Source of the DNA: Lachnospiraceae bacterium
GTDB lineage: Bacteria; Bacillota; Clostridia; Lachnospirales; Lachnospiraceae
Direction of reading: 5' to 3'
Length of the DNA stretch: 64,000 bases
Assembly: GCA_014804655.1 (NCBI GenBank)
Contig: JAAUZK010000024.1
Coordinates: 302,252 to 366,251, forward strand
Numbering within the stretch: the first letter of the stretch is position 1; each line of letters starts with the position of its first letter. A program made the translations under genes and the position numbers. The notes below the pieces were generated by a model. It was not told the origin of the DNA, made no database searches, and was given only the letters and a program-made list of their open reading frames with translations. Positions 26,491 to 35,174 of this stretch are shown here, piece after piece.

Positions 26491-28248
26491 ATGTTTAAAG
26501 GAATCGTATTTTTTATAAAAAACGGCTGGAAATATGACAAAAGATATATTCTCTGGAGGTTGCTTTATCAGTTTATCAACTCACTGATACCGATTGTTGC
26601 CACAATAATGCCCAAATTAATAATTGATGAATTAATGGGAAATCAGAAAACAGATAAGTTACTTGTGTATGTTTCCATTTTGGTTGCCTATACCGCAGTA
26701 GCGACTATATTCTCTGACTATTTTAACTGGGATGGATTTAGCAGACGATGCAGAGTCAACGCAGAGTTTGACAGTGATCTTCATAAGCACTTGGCCGAGG
26801 CTGATTTTGAGAGATTGGAAGATCCGGATTTCTTAGATATGCGAAAGATGGCTAACAAATTTTTATACTGTGATTGGCATGGATTCGGTTATTTACTTGA
26901 CTGTGCATTAAATGCGCTTGGTCAGATTTTTACTTTAATCGGAATAGCTGCTATTATAGCTACAATTGACTTAAGAATATTGATCTTGTTTATCGTACTG
27001 ATCATTTTGGGAGCATTGATTGAAAAAAGGGCTAAGCAGAATGCAATCAGATTGTCGGAAGGTGTCATCAAGGATCAAAGAGGCTGGACGTATTATGCAA
27101 GTCTGTTTGAGGATCATAGTTTTGCAAAGGAAATCCGGTTAAATTCTCTTGGAAAGTGGTTGCTCGACAGAGAGAGGAATTATTTTACAAAAGTAAACGA
27201 GAATCAAAAGAAACAAAATGACGGATTTATTATCTCCGGATTTTTTGGCGCGATTTTTACATTGGTTCAGCAGAGCGCAGCATATGCTTATTTAATATAT
27301 TGCGTAATTAGTGGCTCGATTTCAATTGGATCATTTACAATGTATACAGGTGCAGTTGCAACATTTTCCATTGCATTCCGTAAGGTGCTTGACAGCCTGA
27401 TAGAAATTCAGGCGTATGACACTTATTACGACAAACTTGATGAATACCTGAATTTGCCAAAGACATTGCGAGAGGGTCAAGAATTGATTGATGCAGACAG
27501 AAATCATTTTATTGAATTCAGAAATGTCAGCTTCAAATATTCCGGCAGTGATGTATATGCTTTAAAAAATATCAATATCACAATTCCCTTTGGTCAAAAG
27601 CTCTCCATTGTTGGGGAAAACGGTGCCGGAAAGACAACATTTGTCAAGTTGATGACCAGAATGTATGATCCGACAGAAGGTGTAATCCTTTTAGATGGAG
27701 TAAATATCAAAAAAATAGATTATGAACAGTATATGAGCTTTTTTTCCTCGGTATTTCAAGATTACAAGCTATTTTCATTTTCTATCAAAGATAATGTTGC
27801 ACTTGCACAGCCTATGAACGAAGATAAAGTAAGAAATACTCTTGAGTATGTAGGGTTCGACGAAAAATTATGCAAGTTGCAAAATGGTATTGATACTTCT
27901 GTTTTTAAGAACTTTGATGAAGAGGGATTTGAACCGTCAGGAGGAGAAAGCCAGAAAATCGCTTTGGCACGTGCTTTGTATAAAGACGCACCTATCGTGC
28001 TGTTAGACGAACCGACTGCAGCTATGGATCCGAAAGCTGAATACGTGCTCTATCAAAAATTTAATGAAATGGTTCAGGGCAAGACAGCAGTATATATTTC
28101 GCATAGACTATCAAGCGCTAAATTCTGTGATGTAATAGCGGTATTTAATAACGGACAGATAATTGAGTATGGATCACATGACGAATTGTATAGCAAAGGT
28201 GGATTATATACGGAGTTATTTTCAATGCAGTCTCAGTTTTATTGTTAG
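26491..28248 (+). CDS. ABC exporter half-transporter (fused permease and ATPase)
   Basis: A 585-residue ABCB-type half-transporter. The N-terminal 320 residues hold about five to six membrane helices. The ATPase domain has Walker A GENGAGKTT (about 374-382), a variant signature PSGGESQKIALARA (about 480), Walker B IVLLDEPTAAMD (about 503) and an H-loop YISHRLSS (about 535). It should work as a homodimer or with an unseen partner, probably pumping a drug, peptide or lipid out. GGAGG precedes the ATG. Codons are clearly more AT-rich than in nearby housekeeping genes, suggesting transfer. Expression is probably controlled by the leader region at 26330-26455. Confidence 0.93.
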   Translation: MFKGIVFFIKNGWKYDKRYILWRLLYQFINSLIPIVATIMPKLIIDELMGNQKTDKLLVYVSILVAYTAVATIFSDYFNWDGFSRRCRVNAEFDSDLHKHLAEADFERLEDPDFLDMRKMANKFLYCDWHGFGYLLDCALNALGQIFTLIGIAAIIATIDLRILILFIVLIILGALIEKRAKQNAIRLSEGVIKDQRGWTYYASLFEDHSFAKEIRLNSLGKWLLDRERNYFTKVNENQKKQNDGFIISGFFGAIFTLVQQSAAYAYLIYCVISGSISIGSFTMYTGAVATFSIAFRKVLDSLIEIQAYDTYYDKLDEYLNLPKTLREGQELIDADRNHFIEFRNVSFKYSGSDVYALKNINITIPFGQKLSIVGENGAGKTTFVKLMTRMYDPTEGVILLDGVNIKKIDYEQYMSFFSSVFQDYKLFSFSIKDNVALAQPMNEDKVRNTLEYVGFDEKLCKLQNGIDTSVFKNFDEEGFEPSGGESQKIALARALYKDAPIVLLDEPTAAMDPKAEYVLYQKFNEMVQGKTAVYISHRLSSAKFCDVIAVFNNGQIIEYGSHDELYSKGGLYTELFSMQSQFYC

Positions 28249-28273
28249 TGATTTGTCGTGAACAGTCCTAATC

Positions 28274-28297
28274 ACCCTCTGCCATTTGGCGGAGGGT
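28274..28297 (+). terminator. Terminator after the ABC exporter
   Basis: ACCCTCTGCC (28274-28283) pairs with GGCGGAGGGT (28288-28297) around an ATTT loop, with one G-T pair. ATTTAGG follows, so the T run is short. Confidence 0.65.
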
Positions 28298-28362
28298 ATT
28301 TAGGTTCAAAATATAACTATTCGCAAAGCTTTTGGATAAGGTTGTGAGAATGAATTAGGAAA

Positions 28363-28896
28363 TTATTCGTCAACTTTTAATCTGGCATATATATATGTAT
28401 CTTTCCAAATCGCTCTATTGTTTTCATCTTTCCAGAAATATACATTTTTTCTTAAATGAGCTTCACGCTGAAATCCTAATACTTCAAGTAATTTCCATGA
28501 ACTCTTATTACGTGGGTCACATTCTGCATATATCCTATGTATACCGTTTGAAAATGCGTGTCGAATTAACGCTATGCAGCTTTCAGCTGCATAGCCATTG
28601 CCCCAATAATTCCGATTGAATACATAACCCATTTCCAGCGCTTCAAATTCACGTTTTCCCATATATACATTACCAATCATTTTATGGGAATTTTTTAATT
28701 CAACAGCAATCATTTCCTCTGTTCCAATACGCCATTCGAGATTTTCTTTTGTTTCATTAAGAGTCAGCGGTCTATATGGTTCATATTCCACAACTTCCTT
28801 ATCAGATAAATATTCAAATAAATCCTGCAAATCCTCTTTTTTGTATCTTCTTAAAACCAGCCTTTCTGTTTCTGCTATAACGATTTTGTTCTCCAT
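28363..28896 (-). CDS. GNAT-family N-acetyltransferase
   Basis: A 177-residue acetyltransferase of the RimJ/RimL-like subgroup: ETERLVLRRYKKEDL at the start, the strand EMGYVFNRNYWGNGYAAES leading into the acetyl-CoA loop, and NKSSWKLLEVLGFQREAHLR in the C-terminal half. These enzymes acetylate protein N-termini or small molecules, including some antibiotics; the substrate here is unknown. ATG 28896 has GGGGGA upstream and is preferred over ATG 28908. The gene is AT-rich like its neighbours. Confidence 0.88.
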   Translation of the reverse strand: MENKIVIAETERLVLRRYKKEDLQDLFEYLSDKEVVEYEPYRPLTLNETKENLEWRIGTEEMIAVELKNSHKMIGNVYMGKREFEALEMGYVFNRNYWGNGYAAESCIALIRHAFSNGIHRIYAECDPRNKSSWKLLEVLGFQREAHLRKNVYFWKDENNRAIWKDTYIYARLKVDE

Positions 28897-28921
28897 ATAA
28901 TCCCCCATTCTTGCTCAACCT

Positions 28922-28949
28922 GCGAGTTTGGGCGCAAGCACAAACTTGC
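28922..28949. repeat. Copy of the dispersed GAGTTTG/CAAA-CTC inverted-repeat family
   Basis: GCGAGTTTG (28922-28930) pairs with CAAACTTGC (28941-28949) around a GGCGCAAGCA centre. The same arms and GCGCAAGC core occur at 7215-7262. Confidence 0.5.
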
Positions 28950-28950
28950 G

Positions 28951-28972
28951 TGTGAAAAATTTATTTTTCACA
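28951..28972. repeat. 22-bp palindrome between the GNAT and methyltransferase genes
   Basis: TGTGAAAAAT (28951-28960) and ATTTTTCACA (28963-28972) are perfect inverted arms separated by two bases, ending just before the methyltransferase stop codon. It may be a regulator site or a weak terminator. Confidence 0.4.
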
Positions 28973-29671
28973 CTATTCTCCTTTTACGGCTATAATAATT
29001 GTTGCATCGCCATCCAAAACTTCTTCAATTACAAATCCTGCGCTTTGCAATACTTCTTTTTCATGCTCCAAGGTCAGTGGAATATCAAAATGCACATAGC
29101 AATTATCCGGTACGTCTGACTGTTTTCTTTTTTCCAGATAAACACTGCGCAACAGTTCCTCTTCTTCGTTACAGCATGCAATGTAGTCTCCCAATATAAA
29201 AACGCCGCTTTCTTTCAGACTGCTGCAAATCTTCCGGTACAATTCCTTTTTGCGTTCCGGCAGGAAATGATGCAGGCTTTCAAAGGAAATTACAGCATCC
29301 CATTTACCATATCCAAAATCATATTGGAAATAATCCTGACATACTGTGGTAAGAGGTTTGTCGTAATGTTTTTCATGTAGTTTATCCAGCATATTTGCAC
29401 ATAAATCCACGCCTGTCACCTCAATAATTGGATTTCTTTGCCATATCTTGTCCAGCTCTAATCCGGTTCCACATCCTAAGTCTAAAACTTTCTGACATTC
29501 CGAAGGTAAGATTTCGGCAAATATCTGATAAGACTTCTCCCAAATTGACATATGTTCTTCATAGTCATGCAGCCTCTTCGTAAAGAAGTCAGACATTTCT
29601 TCCAGCGGGAAATCTGCCGTATCCCGAAGCCATTGTTTTAAGTTCTTCATGTATTCTTCAGATGATTGCAT
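28973..29671 (-). CDS. Class I SAM-dependent methyltransferase
   Basis: A 232-residue methyltransferase with KVLDLGCGTGLELDKIW (SAM motif I, about residues 60-76), VTGVDLCANMLDKL and the motif IV region AVISFESLHHF. The N-terminal helical part contains an acidic, aromatic stretch. It resembles small-molecule methyltransferases in general, with no specific substrate evident. GGAAGGAGAAG precedes ATG 29671; the frame to 29734 is upstream leader. It is followed by the GNAT gene after a repeat-rich 76-base gap. Confidence 0.87.
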   Translation of the reverse strand: MQSSEEYMKNLKQWLRDTADFPLEEMSDFFTKRLHDYEEHMSIWEKSYQIFAEILPSECQKVLDLGCGTGLELDKIWQRNPIIEVTGVDLCANMLDKLHEKHYDKPLTTVCQDYFQYDFGYGKWDAVISFESLHHFLPERKKELYRKICSSLKESGVFILGDYIACCNEEEELLRSVYLEKRKQSDVPDNCYVHFDIPLTLEHEKEVLQSAGFVIEEVLDGDATIIIAVKGE

Positions 29672-29823
29672 AATATTCTTCTCCTTCCATAACTCTATCG
29701 TAATCAAAGTGCCTCTCCTTTTATGGTATAACATATCTTAACCCAGTCTTCCACCTCGCGCACTTTTATAAAAAAACATGAACCAATGCCAATGAATCCA
29801 TCCGCTGCATCCCAATTAACAAA

Positions 29824-29853
29824 ATGACTTTTCTCTATGATTTGTGGTATACT
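29824..29853 (+). promoter_or_regulatory. Possible promoter for the DUF2971 gene
   Basis: ATGACT (29824-29829), 18-base spacer, TATACT (29848-29853), about 37 bases before the ATG at 29891. The -35 box is weak. Confidence 0.35.
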
Positions 29854-29890
29854 GAAATCACATAAGTACAAACATTTACGGAGGATGCCT

Positions 29891-30712
29891 ATGCTCTATC
29901 ACTACACAGACTTTACCGCATTCGACGGGATCATCCGCTGCGGCGAACTGAGACTTAACAATATCTTAAATATGAACGACGCTTCCGAGATGACACTTTT
30001 CATGAACGGAATCTGCAAAGCCGTCATCGAAAAGCTACGCACAGACGGAGATCACGACCGACTCCGCGAAGCGCAGAATTTTTTTGTCAGGGAAATGGAA
30101 GAAGAATTTCATTACTCTGCCTATGCGGCATGTTTCTCAAGATACCGCGATGATGCCGCCCAGTGGGAGCGCTACGGACATCTTGGTCAGGGTGTATGCA
30201 TCGCTTTCCATGAGGCGCTTATGAAGAAGATGGTCGGCGGCGTCGTCTCACTTCAGGAAGTATATTATCAGGCCGATGTGCGGGAACATCATCTCGTGGG
30301 CGAATTTTACCGGCTGTTCAAGAATGCTGAACAGTTGTCGGAAAATCTGCCCCGATTACGAGATCTGATGAACGATGCCTGGGTGGAATCAGCCGCCTTC
30401 AAGCACCCTTCTTTCGCAAACGAACGGGAATTCCGGTTAGTGGTCTCACCGTTCATCTCCAACGATTTTGCCGTAGAGCCGAAATATCATGTGGCACGGG
30501 GTAGAATCAAAAAATATTATCCGCTGGACTTAAACCGTATGTGCGGCAAATTAAATCTGCATCTGTCGGACCTGGTAGGCGAGATCATCATCGGTCCCAC
30601 CTCCTCTCAGTCCCTTCCGATCTTACAGGATTATTTAGAGGACTGCGGTTTGAATATCCTGAAGGACAAGATCAGCATGTCAGATTGTCCTCTGCGCCAA
30701 CCGACATCCTGA
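29891..30712 (+). CDS. DUF2971 protein
   Basis: A 273-residue soluble protein matching the DUF2971 pattern: LYHYTDFTAFDGIIRCGELR at the start, then NDASEM, CFSRYRDDAAQWERYGHLG with GVCIAF, and a late ANEREFRLV. The function of the family is unknown; members often stand alone or near mobile and defence genes. I found no partner gene beside it. ATG 29891 has GGAGG six bases upstream, so the frame from 29837 is too long. Base composition is nearer the chromosomal average than that of the exporter, and it is bounded by a hairpin at 30736-30799. Confidence 0.85.
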   Translation: MLYHYTDFTAFDGIIRCGELRLNNILNMNDASEMTLFMNGICKAVIEKLRTDGDHDRLREAQNFFVREMEEEFHYSAYAACFSRYRDDAAQWERYGHLGQGVCIAFHEALMKKMVGGVVSLQEVYYQADVREHHLVGEFYRLFKNAEQLSENLPRLRDLMNDAWVESAAFKHPSFANEREFRLVVSPFISNDFAVEPKYHVARGRIKKYYPLDLNRMCGKLNLHLSDLVGEIIIGPTSSQSLPILQDYLEDCGLNILKDKISMSDCPLRQPTS

Positions 30713-30735
30713 CGTATTTTTCACTTATATACAGA

Positions 30736-30799
30736 ACACCCTGAACATCGCTTTGATACAGCAAATATTAAGATGTATCGTCACCGACATTCAGGGTGT
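30736..30799. terminator. Bidirectional terminator-like hairpin between DUF2971 and lipoprotein genes
   Basis: ACACCCTGAA (30736-30745) pairs perfectly with TTCAGGGTGT (30790-30799); an inner GATACA/TGTATC stem lies between. The two flanking genes converge on it. Confidence 0.6.
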
Positions 30800-30882
30800 A
30801 TTATATTGTCATTTATGATATTTGTTACTCTTCACGCCACACATACTACACAGTGTAATAACCTGTATCAAATCATCACTAA

Positions 30883-31647
30883 TTACTTCGCCGCCGTCAC
30901 GGAAGTAATATGGGGATTTACGCCCTCATACCAATACAGGAAGCCTTCCATATCAATTTTATCACCGATATTTAAGGCTTTCACAGCCGCATACACATCC
31001 GTCGTCTTGTCACGCAGATAAGACTCTACCGTAAAGGTATAAGTATTACCGTCAAGTGATACATTGAAATACAAGTCATCTCCGTCCTGTCCTGAGCCGT
31101 CCCAGTTGTACAGAAAAGCAACATCGTTTCCATCATCATCCTGACCGGCAGCCTCCACGGTCATTCCTTTAAAGGATACAAACTTATTCTGGTGATTGAT
31201 TAAATCATCGGAACTAAGCAGTGATGTGACATCCTCTGCGGCCGCTACATAATTTCCGTCTTCAATCTCAAAAGTAGCGCCCTCTGCAATCTCTACTTCT
31301 CCCGACCATTCCGCTTTATATCCGGTTACTTTAATCTTCGTTCCCGTTGTCAGCTTCTTATAGTCATCTTCGGAACAAGTAATATTGTATACAAAATAAG
31401 CTCCATCCTTATCCTGCGTATACAGAGTAGCCTTATTGTCCCACCATGACTGCTTGTCCTGCACATATGTCTCAATCACAACTTCTGAATCTAACGGGGC
31501 CGCCACATATTCATCATATGTCATGACACCCTCGGATTTTACATCCGCCGCACTGCTCTCAGACGTTGTATCTCCGCCCTTAGAACCACATCCAGCACAA
31601 GTTAACACAAGTGCCGAAGCCAAAAGTAATGTTATAAATTTTTTCAT
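30883..31647 (-). CDS. Lipoprotein, possible OB-fold repeats
   Basis: A 254-residue predicted lipoprotein with signal peptide and lipobox LVLTCAGC at about residues 13-20, then a Ser/Thr-rich linker. Two beta-rich segments follow, each with a pattern such as GTKIKVTGYKAEWSGEVEIA and GDKIDMEGFLYWYEGVNPHI that recalls OB-fold modules found in clostridial surface proteins. Acidic overall. No enzyme motif is visible. It precedes the gene end of the ABC importer operon by about 84 bases upstream but the gap suggests a separate transcript. Confidence 0.8.
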   Translation of the reverse strand: MKKFITLLLASALVLTCAGCGSKGGDTTSESSAADVKSEGVMTYDEYVAAPLDSEVVIETYVQDKQSWWDNKATLYTQDKDGAYFVYNITCSEDDYKKLTTGTKIKVTGYKAEWSGEVEIAEGATFEIEDGNYVAAAEDVTSLLSSDDLINHQNKFVSFKGMTVEAAGQDDDGNDVAFLYNWDGSGQDGDDLYFNVSLDGNTYTFTVESYLRDKTTDVYAAVKALNIGDKIDMEGFLYWYEGVNPHITSVTAAK

Positions 31648-31731
31648 TTTTGTACCATGCCTTTCTCTTTACCTGCAAGTTTTTTGACCGGAATACTACC
31701 GGTCTATGCACAAACTAAGTATACATGAAAT

Positions 31732-33339
31732 TCACAGGAAATCAATAGCAAATTGTCGAATTACATATACGATCATGCCACCCCAGACAACAACCAGTGC
31801 CGTTAACAGTATCACGGATGCCTTAGGAAGCGCTCCCAGCTCCTTCTCCCCGGAAGCCAATCGGCTATTCTGTATCCCGATCTGATCCAGCCGGTACAGA
31901 GACGTTGTATCACTGTACAGCTCTGCAATATATTCCGCATCGACCACCTGCCCTCTTCTAACGGATTTCACGGTATTCTCCACGAGCTGTCCGGCAGCAT
32001 CACGAAGAGAGGCGGAACCCACGAACACAGGCGTAACGAAAGTATGATCCACGTTGTCAAGCAACAGCTCTGCCGCCTTGATCTTAACTTCATAATGCAA
32101 GTCGGCATCTGCGCCGATTTCAGACAAATACTCTTTGTATGCGACGGACTCCTGTGCCTTTGTCGTCACAGGCACATACCCTTCCGTCTCTGCATAAGCG
32201 ACCTGTACCTCATTCGTCAGCAGATACTGTGTAAACAACCACGAGGCCATAACCTCCTGCGGATCTTCTTTATTGAAAACACAGACTGACGGTCCCTGAG
32301 ATATCATGCTTGGATTTCCCACATCAAACTGCGGAATCATCATGACCGCAGTCTCAAATTCAACGATCTTATCCTCACTGATATCACATAACGGTGCGTC
32401 CGTCCCCATCCATGTGGCACCCGCCGTGGAATCTATGGCGAAGATACACTGACCGGCATTCAGGAAATTCGCCGGATAGCTTGAAATCTTAAAAGTAGAA
32501 AATGCACCGCTGTCACCGTGTGCCGCAACGGTTGTCAGAAGCTCCGATGTGGTATCGTTAAAAAGCAGGATATTTCCGCTCTCGTCAGAATATCCGGCAC
32601 CTTTTTGTCTCAACATCTGAATCATCATGTTATCTGTGGATTTGTAGATAAAAGGAATCATCACCTTCTGCCCGTTGACTAGAAACGTGCCGTCCGCATC
32701 CTGCTCCATCGCAGCCTCGGAAACCTCCCATATAAAGTCCCATGTAAGGACCTCGGGCAAGGTATACCCCAAGGCTTCCACATAAGTCTTGTTCACGTAA
32801 CAGGCTTCCGTGGAACGCATGTATGGAAGGGCATAGCAGCGTCCGTCAATAGAACATTCCTCCAAAAACTTCGGAATGATCTCCGACACTTTAGGAGAAT
32901 CAAACTTTACCTCGCTCCCGTCAAGTCCATATGCCCCATCCGCATACAGTTCATCCAGCGGGACTACCAGATTCGTTCCCGTCAGATATGTGGCAATATG
33001 ATCCGGATAAGTAATACATACGTTAGGCGTGGTGTCTGTGGCAATATTCGTGATCACATCGTTGTAGATCTTGCCATAATCCGTATAGAGGCGCAGATTC
33101 ACGGTAATATTCGGATACAGCGTCTCAAACTCATCGATCGCTCTCTCATAGATCGCCGTCTGTGTTTTATTGGTATCATTCTTCGCCCAGAACGTGATCT
33201 CATATTCTCTTGTATCATCAAACTGCTCCGGCATTTCGAAGACAGAAAGCCCTTCCCTGCCATGACAGCCCGACAGTATGAATGCGCAGCCGCATAATAT
33301 AGCCGGCCATAATATTCGGTTGAAAATATTTTTCCTCAT
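31732..33339 (-). CDS. ABC importer substrate-binding lipoprotein with C-terminal membrane helix
   Basis: A 535-residue family 1 (carbohydrate type) solute-binding protein. The signal ends in the lipobox FILSGC. The body has the usual EITFWAKNDTNKTQ start and the ATDTTPNVCI and STAGATWMG regions. Unusually, the C-terminus adds a segment ending in a hydrophobic helix (SVILLTALVVVWGGMIVYVI, about residues 506-525), so the protein is likely fixed to the membrane at both ends. It overlaps the upstream permease gene by four bases. The sugar or other ligand cannot be told. Confidence 0.9.
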   Translation of the reverse strand: MRKNIFNRILWPAILCGCAFILSGCHGREGLSVFEMPEQFDDTREYEITFWAKNDTNKTQTAIYERAIDEFETLYPNITVNLRLYTDYGKIYNDVITNIATDTTPNVCITYPDHIATYLTGTNLVVPLDELYADGAYGLDGSEVKFDSPKVSEIIPKFLEECSIDGRCYALPYMRSTEACYVNKTYVEALGYTLPEVLTWDFIWEVSEAAMEQDADGTFLVNGQKVMIPFIYKSTDNMMIQMLRQKGAGYSDESGNILLFNDTTSELLTTVAAHGDSGAFSTFKISSYPANFLNAGQCIFAIDSTAGATWMGTDAPLCDISEDKIVEFETAVMMIPQFDVGNPSMISQGPSVCVFNKEDPQEVMASWLFTQYLLTNEVQVAYAETEGYVPVTTKAQESVAYKEYLSEIGADADLHYEVKIKAAELLLDNVDHTFVTPVFVGSASLRDAAGQLVENTVKSVRRGQVVDAEYIAELYSDTTSLYRLDQIGIQNSRLASGEKELGALPKASVILLTALVVVWGGMIVYVIRQFAIDFL

Positions 33340-34232
33340 CCCTTCGTGCCTCCTCTGGAAACGCCCTCCATGATTTTCTTATGGAACACGAGAAACAACA
33401 GGATCAAAGGTACCGAAATCACTACTACCGCCGCCATCATCGCCGGAATATTCTCACGTCCGAAACCGTTCTCACGAATCTCCTGAATCCCGTTAGATAC
33501 AAGAAAATAATCCGGATCATCCGTGATCAGACGCGGCCATACATAAGAATTCCAGCATTCAATCACTTTCAGGATCGTAATCGTCACAAGCGTCGGCTTG
33601 GAGATCGGTATCATCACCCGAAGCAGATACCTTAAGTCAGATGTGCCGTCCACTTTCGCGGCATAATACAGACTGTCCGGTATCTGTTCAAAATTCTCCT
33701 TGAGCAGATAAACATAAAAGACCGACATCACTGACGGCAGAATCAATCCGGCGAAGGAATTGCGCATATCAAGATTCGTGACCGTCATAAAATTCGTAAT
33801 AACTGCCAGCTCGTTCGGAATCATCATCATGGAGAGGAAAATAACGAACATGACATTCTTCCCCCGAAATTCCAGCCTTGCAAACGCAAATGCCGCTAAC
33901 GTAATCACCACCAGCATAACAAGCGTAGTCACCAGCGTAAAGATCAACGTATTTAACAGATAACGTCCGAGCGGCACTGCGGTAAATGCTTCCACATAAT
34001 TCTGCATGGTCGGAGGCAACGTGAAGAATCTTGGAATATATTCGGCATTATACGCACTGTAACTCTTGACAGAAGTCAAAACCATCCAGTAAAACGGAAA
34101 TAATACAATAACAGCCCACACCGATAACAGAATATAGGTGATGACCGCCGCAGTTTTCTTACGCCTGCGGGCAGTCATTTCTATTGTTTGATAAGCAGTC
34201 ATATTCTTCTGCTCAATTACCTTTTCTACCAT
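33336..34232 (-). CDS. Carbohydrate ABC importer permease, MalG/UgpE type
   Basis: A 298-residue permease with six predicted helices and the cytoplasmic coupling loop AAKVDGTSDLRYLLRVMIPI (the EAA motif). PFYWMVLTSVKS near the first helix is typical of the MalG/UgpE side. AAGAGG precedes the ATG. The gene overlaps the binding-protein gene by four bases and follows the other permease by 36 bases. Confidence 0.93.
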   Translation of the reverse strand: MVEKVIEQKNMTAYQTIEMTARRRKKTAAVITYILLSVWAVIVLFPFYWMVLTSVKSYSAYNAEYIPRFFTLPPTMQNYVEAFTAVPLGRYLLNTLIFTLVTTLVMLVVITLAAFAFARLEFRGKNVMFVIFLSMMMIPNELAVITNFMTVTNLDMRNSFAGLILPSVMSVFYVYLLKENFEQIPDSLYYAAKVDGTSDLRYLLRVMIPISKPTLVTITILKVIECWNSYVWPRLITDDPDYFLVSNGIQEIRENGFGRENIPAMMAAVVVISVPLILLFLVFHKKIMEGVSRGGTKG

Positions 34233-34268
34233 AATAACAACCTCTTAGAACAGTCCATTTCTATATTT

Positions 34269-35174
34269 TTAATAATGCACTTTTCTTTTACTAATCAGCA
34301 GATTGATGCAGGTGATCGTAAATACAATGGCAAACAGCAGGATTGCCGCTGCCGATGCATAGGAGGGATATCCGCCGCTGTCCCCGTAGAGCATATCATA
34401 GACATAGCCTACGATAGTATTCATTCCTGCCGCATTCAGATTCGTGCCGAACAGAGCCACCACATCGCTATACGCTTTAAATGCCCCGATAAATCCCGTT
34501 ATAATCAGATAAAATATCATCGGTGATATCATCGGCAATGTGATTCTTGCGAAAGTCCTGAACCTCGATGTGCCATCTACCTTCGCCGCATTATAATACT
34601 GCTGATCCACCGCTGCCAGCGCACTGGTCAGAATCAGAATCTTAAAGGGCATGACAACCCATATCGTATAAAAGCATAAGACAAACATCTTCGCCCAGTA
34701 AGGTCCGTCAATAAAATCTACGCCTTCTCCGCCGAAGCACCTGATCAACAGATTAATCAATCCGTCGGAATACGCGGTCTTCTTGAACAGAATCATAAAC
34801 ACCATGCCGACTGCCAGCGTATTGGTCACATAAGGCAGGAAATATATGGTCTGAAACAAGTCGCGAAAGGGCTTTACGGCGTTTAACCCAAGGGAAATAA
34901 GCAGTGCGATCCCTGTGGAAAGCGGCACGGTAATTATCACTAACAGGAAAGTGTTCTTCAACGCCTGCAAGAAGTAAGGATCCCGCAGAACATATGCATA
35001 ATTATAAGAACCGATACCAAAATAGGTCTGGGACGCCGAATTATATCCCTCCTCAAAAGAATAGACCAGAACATCGACTAACGGGTACACCATGAAGACT
35101 CCCAGAAAGAGAACCGCCGGCAAAAGATAGAGCCACCCTTTTAAATTACTGTTGCTTATTTTGTCACGCTTCAT
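34269..35174 (-). CDS. Carbohydrate ABC importer permease, MalF/UgpA type
   Basis: A 301-residue permease, six predicted helices, beginning with the short NLKGWLYLLPAVLFLGVF typical of UgpA-like proteins. The EAA loop reads AAKVDGTSRFRTFARITLPM, closely resembling the loop of its partner permease. The start overlaps the ATPase stop by four bases, so the operon is tightly coupled. Confidence 0.93.
   Translation of the reverse strand: MKRDKISNSNLKGWLYLLPAVLFLGVFMVYPLVDVLVYSFEEGYNSASQTYFGIGSYNYAYVLRDPYFLQALKNTFLLVIITVPLSTGIALLISLGLNAVKPFRDLFQTIYFLPYVTNTLAVGMVFMILFKKTAYSDGLINLLIRCFGGEGVDFIDGPYWAKMFVLCFYTIWVVMPFKILILTSALAAVDQQYYNAAKVDGTSRFRTFARITLPMISPMIFYLIITGFIGAFKAYSDVVALFGTNLNAAGMNTIVGYVYDMLYGDSGGYPSYASAAAILLFAIVFTITCINLLISKRKVHY

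Noticed and set aside
26035..30720. Insertion sequence, integrative element or prophage remnant
   Set aside because: No transposase, integrase, att-like direct repeats or phage genes were seen, despite AT-rich composition.
31687..31705. GACCGG/CCGGTC hairpin as a terminator for the lipoprotein or importer genes
   Set aside because: On the minus strand it is followed by A bases, not T bases, and lies upstream of the lipoprotein start.
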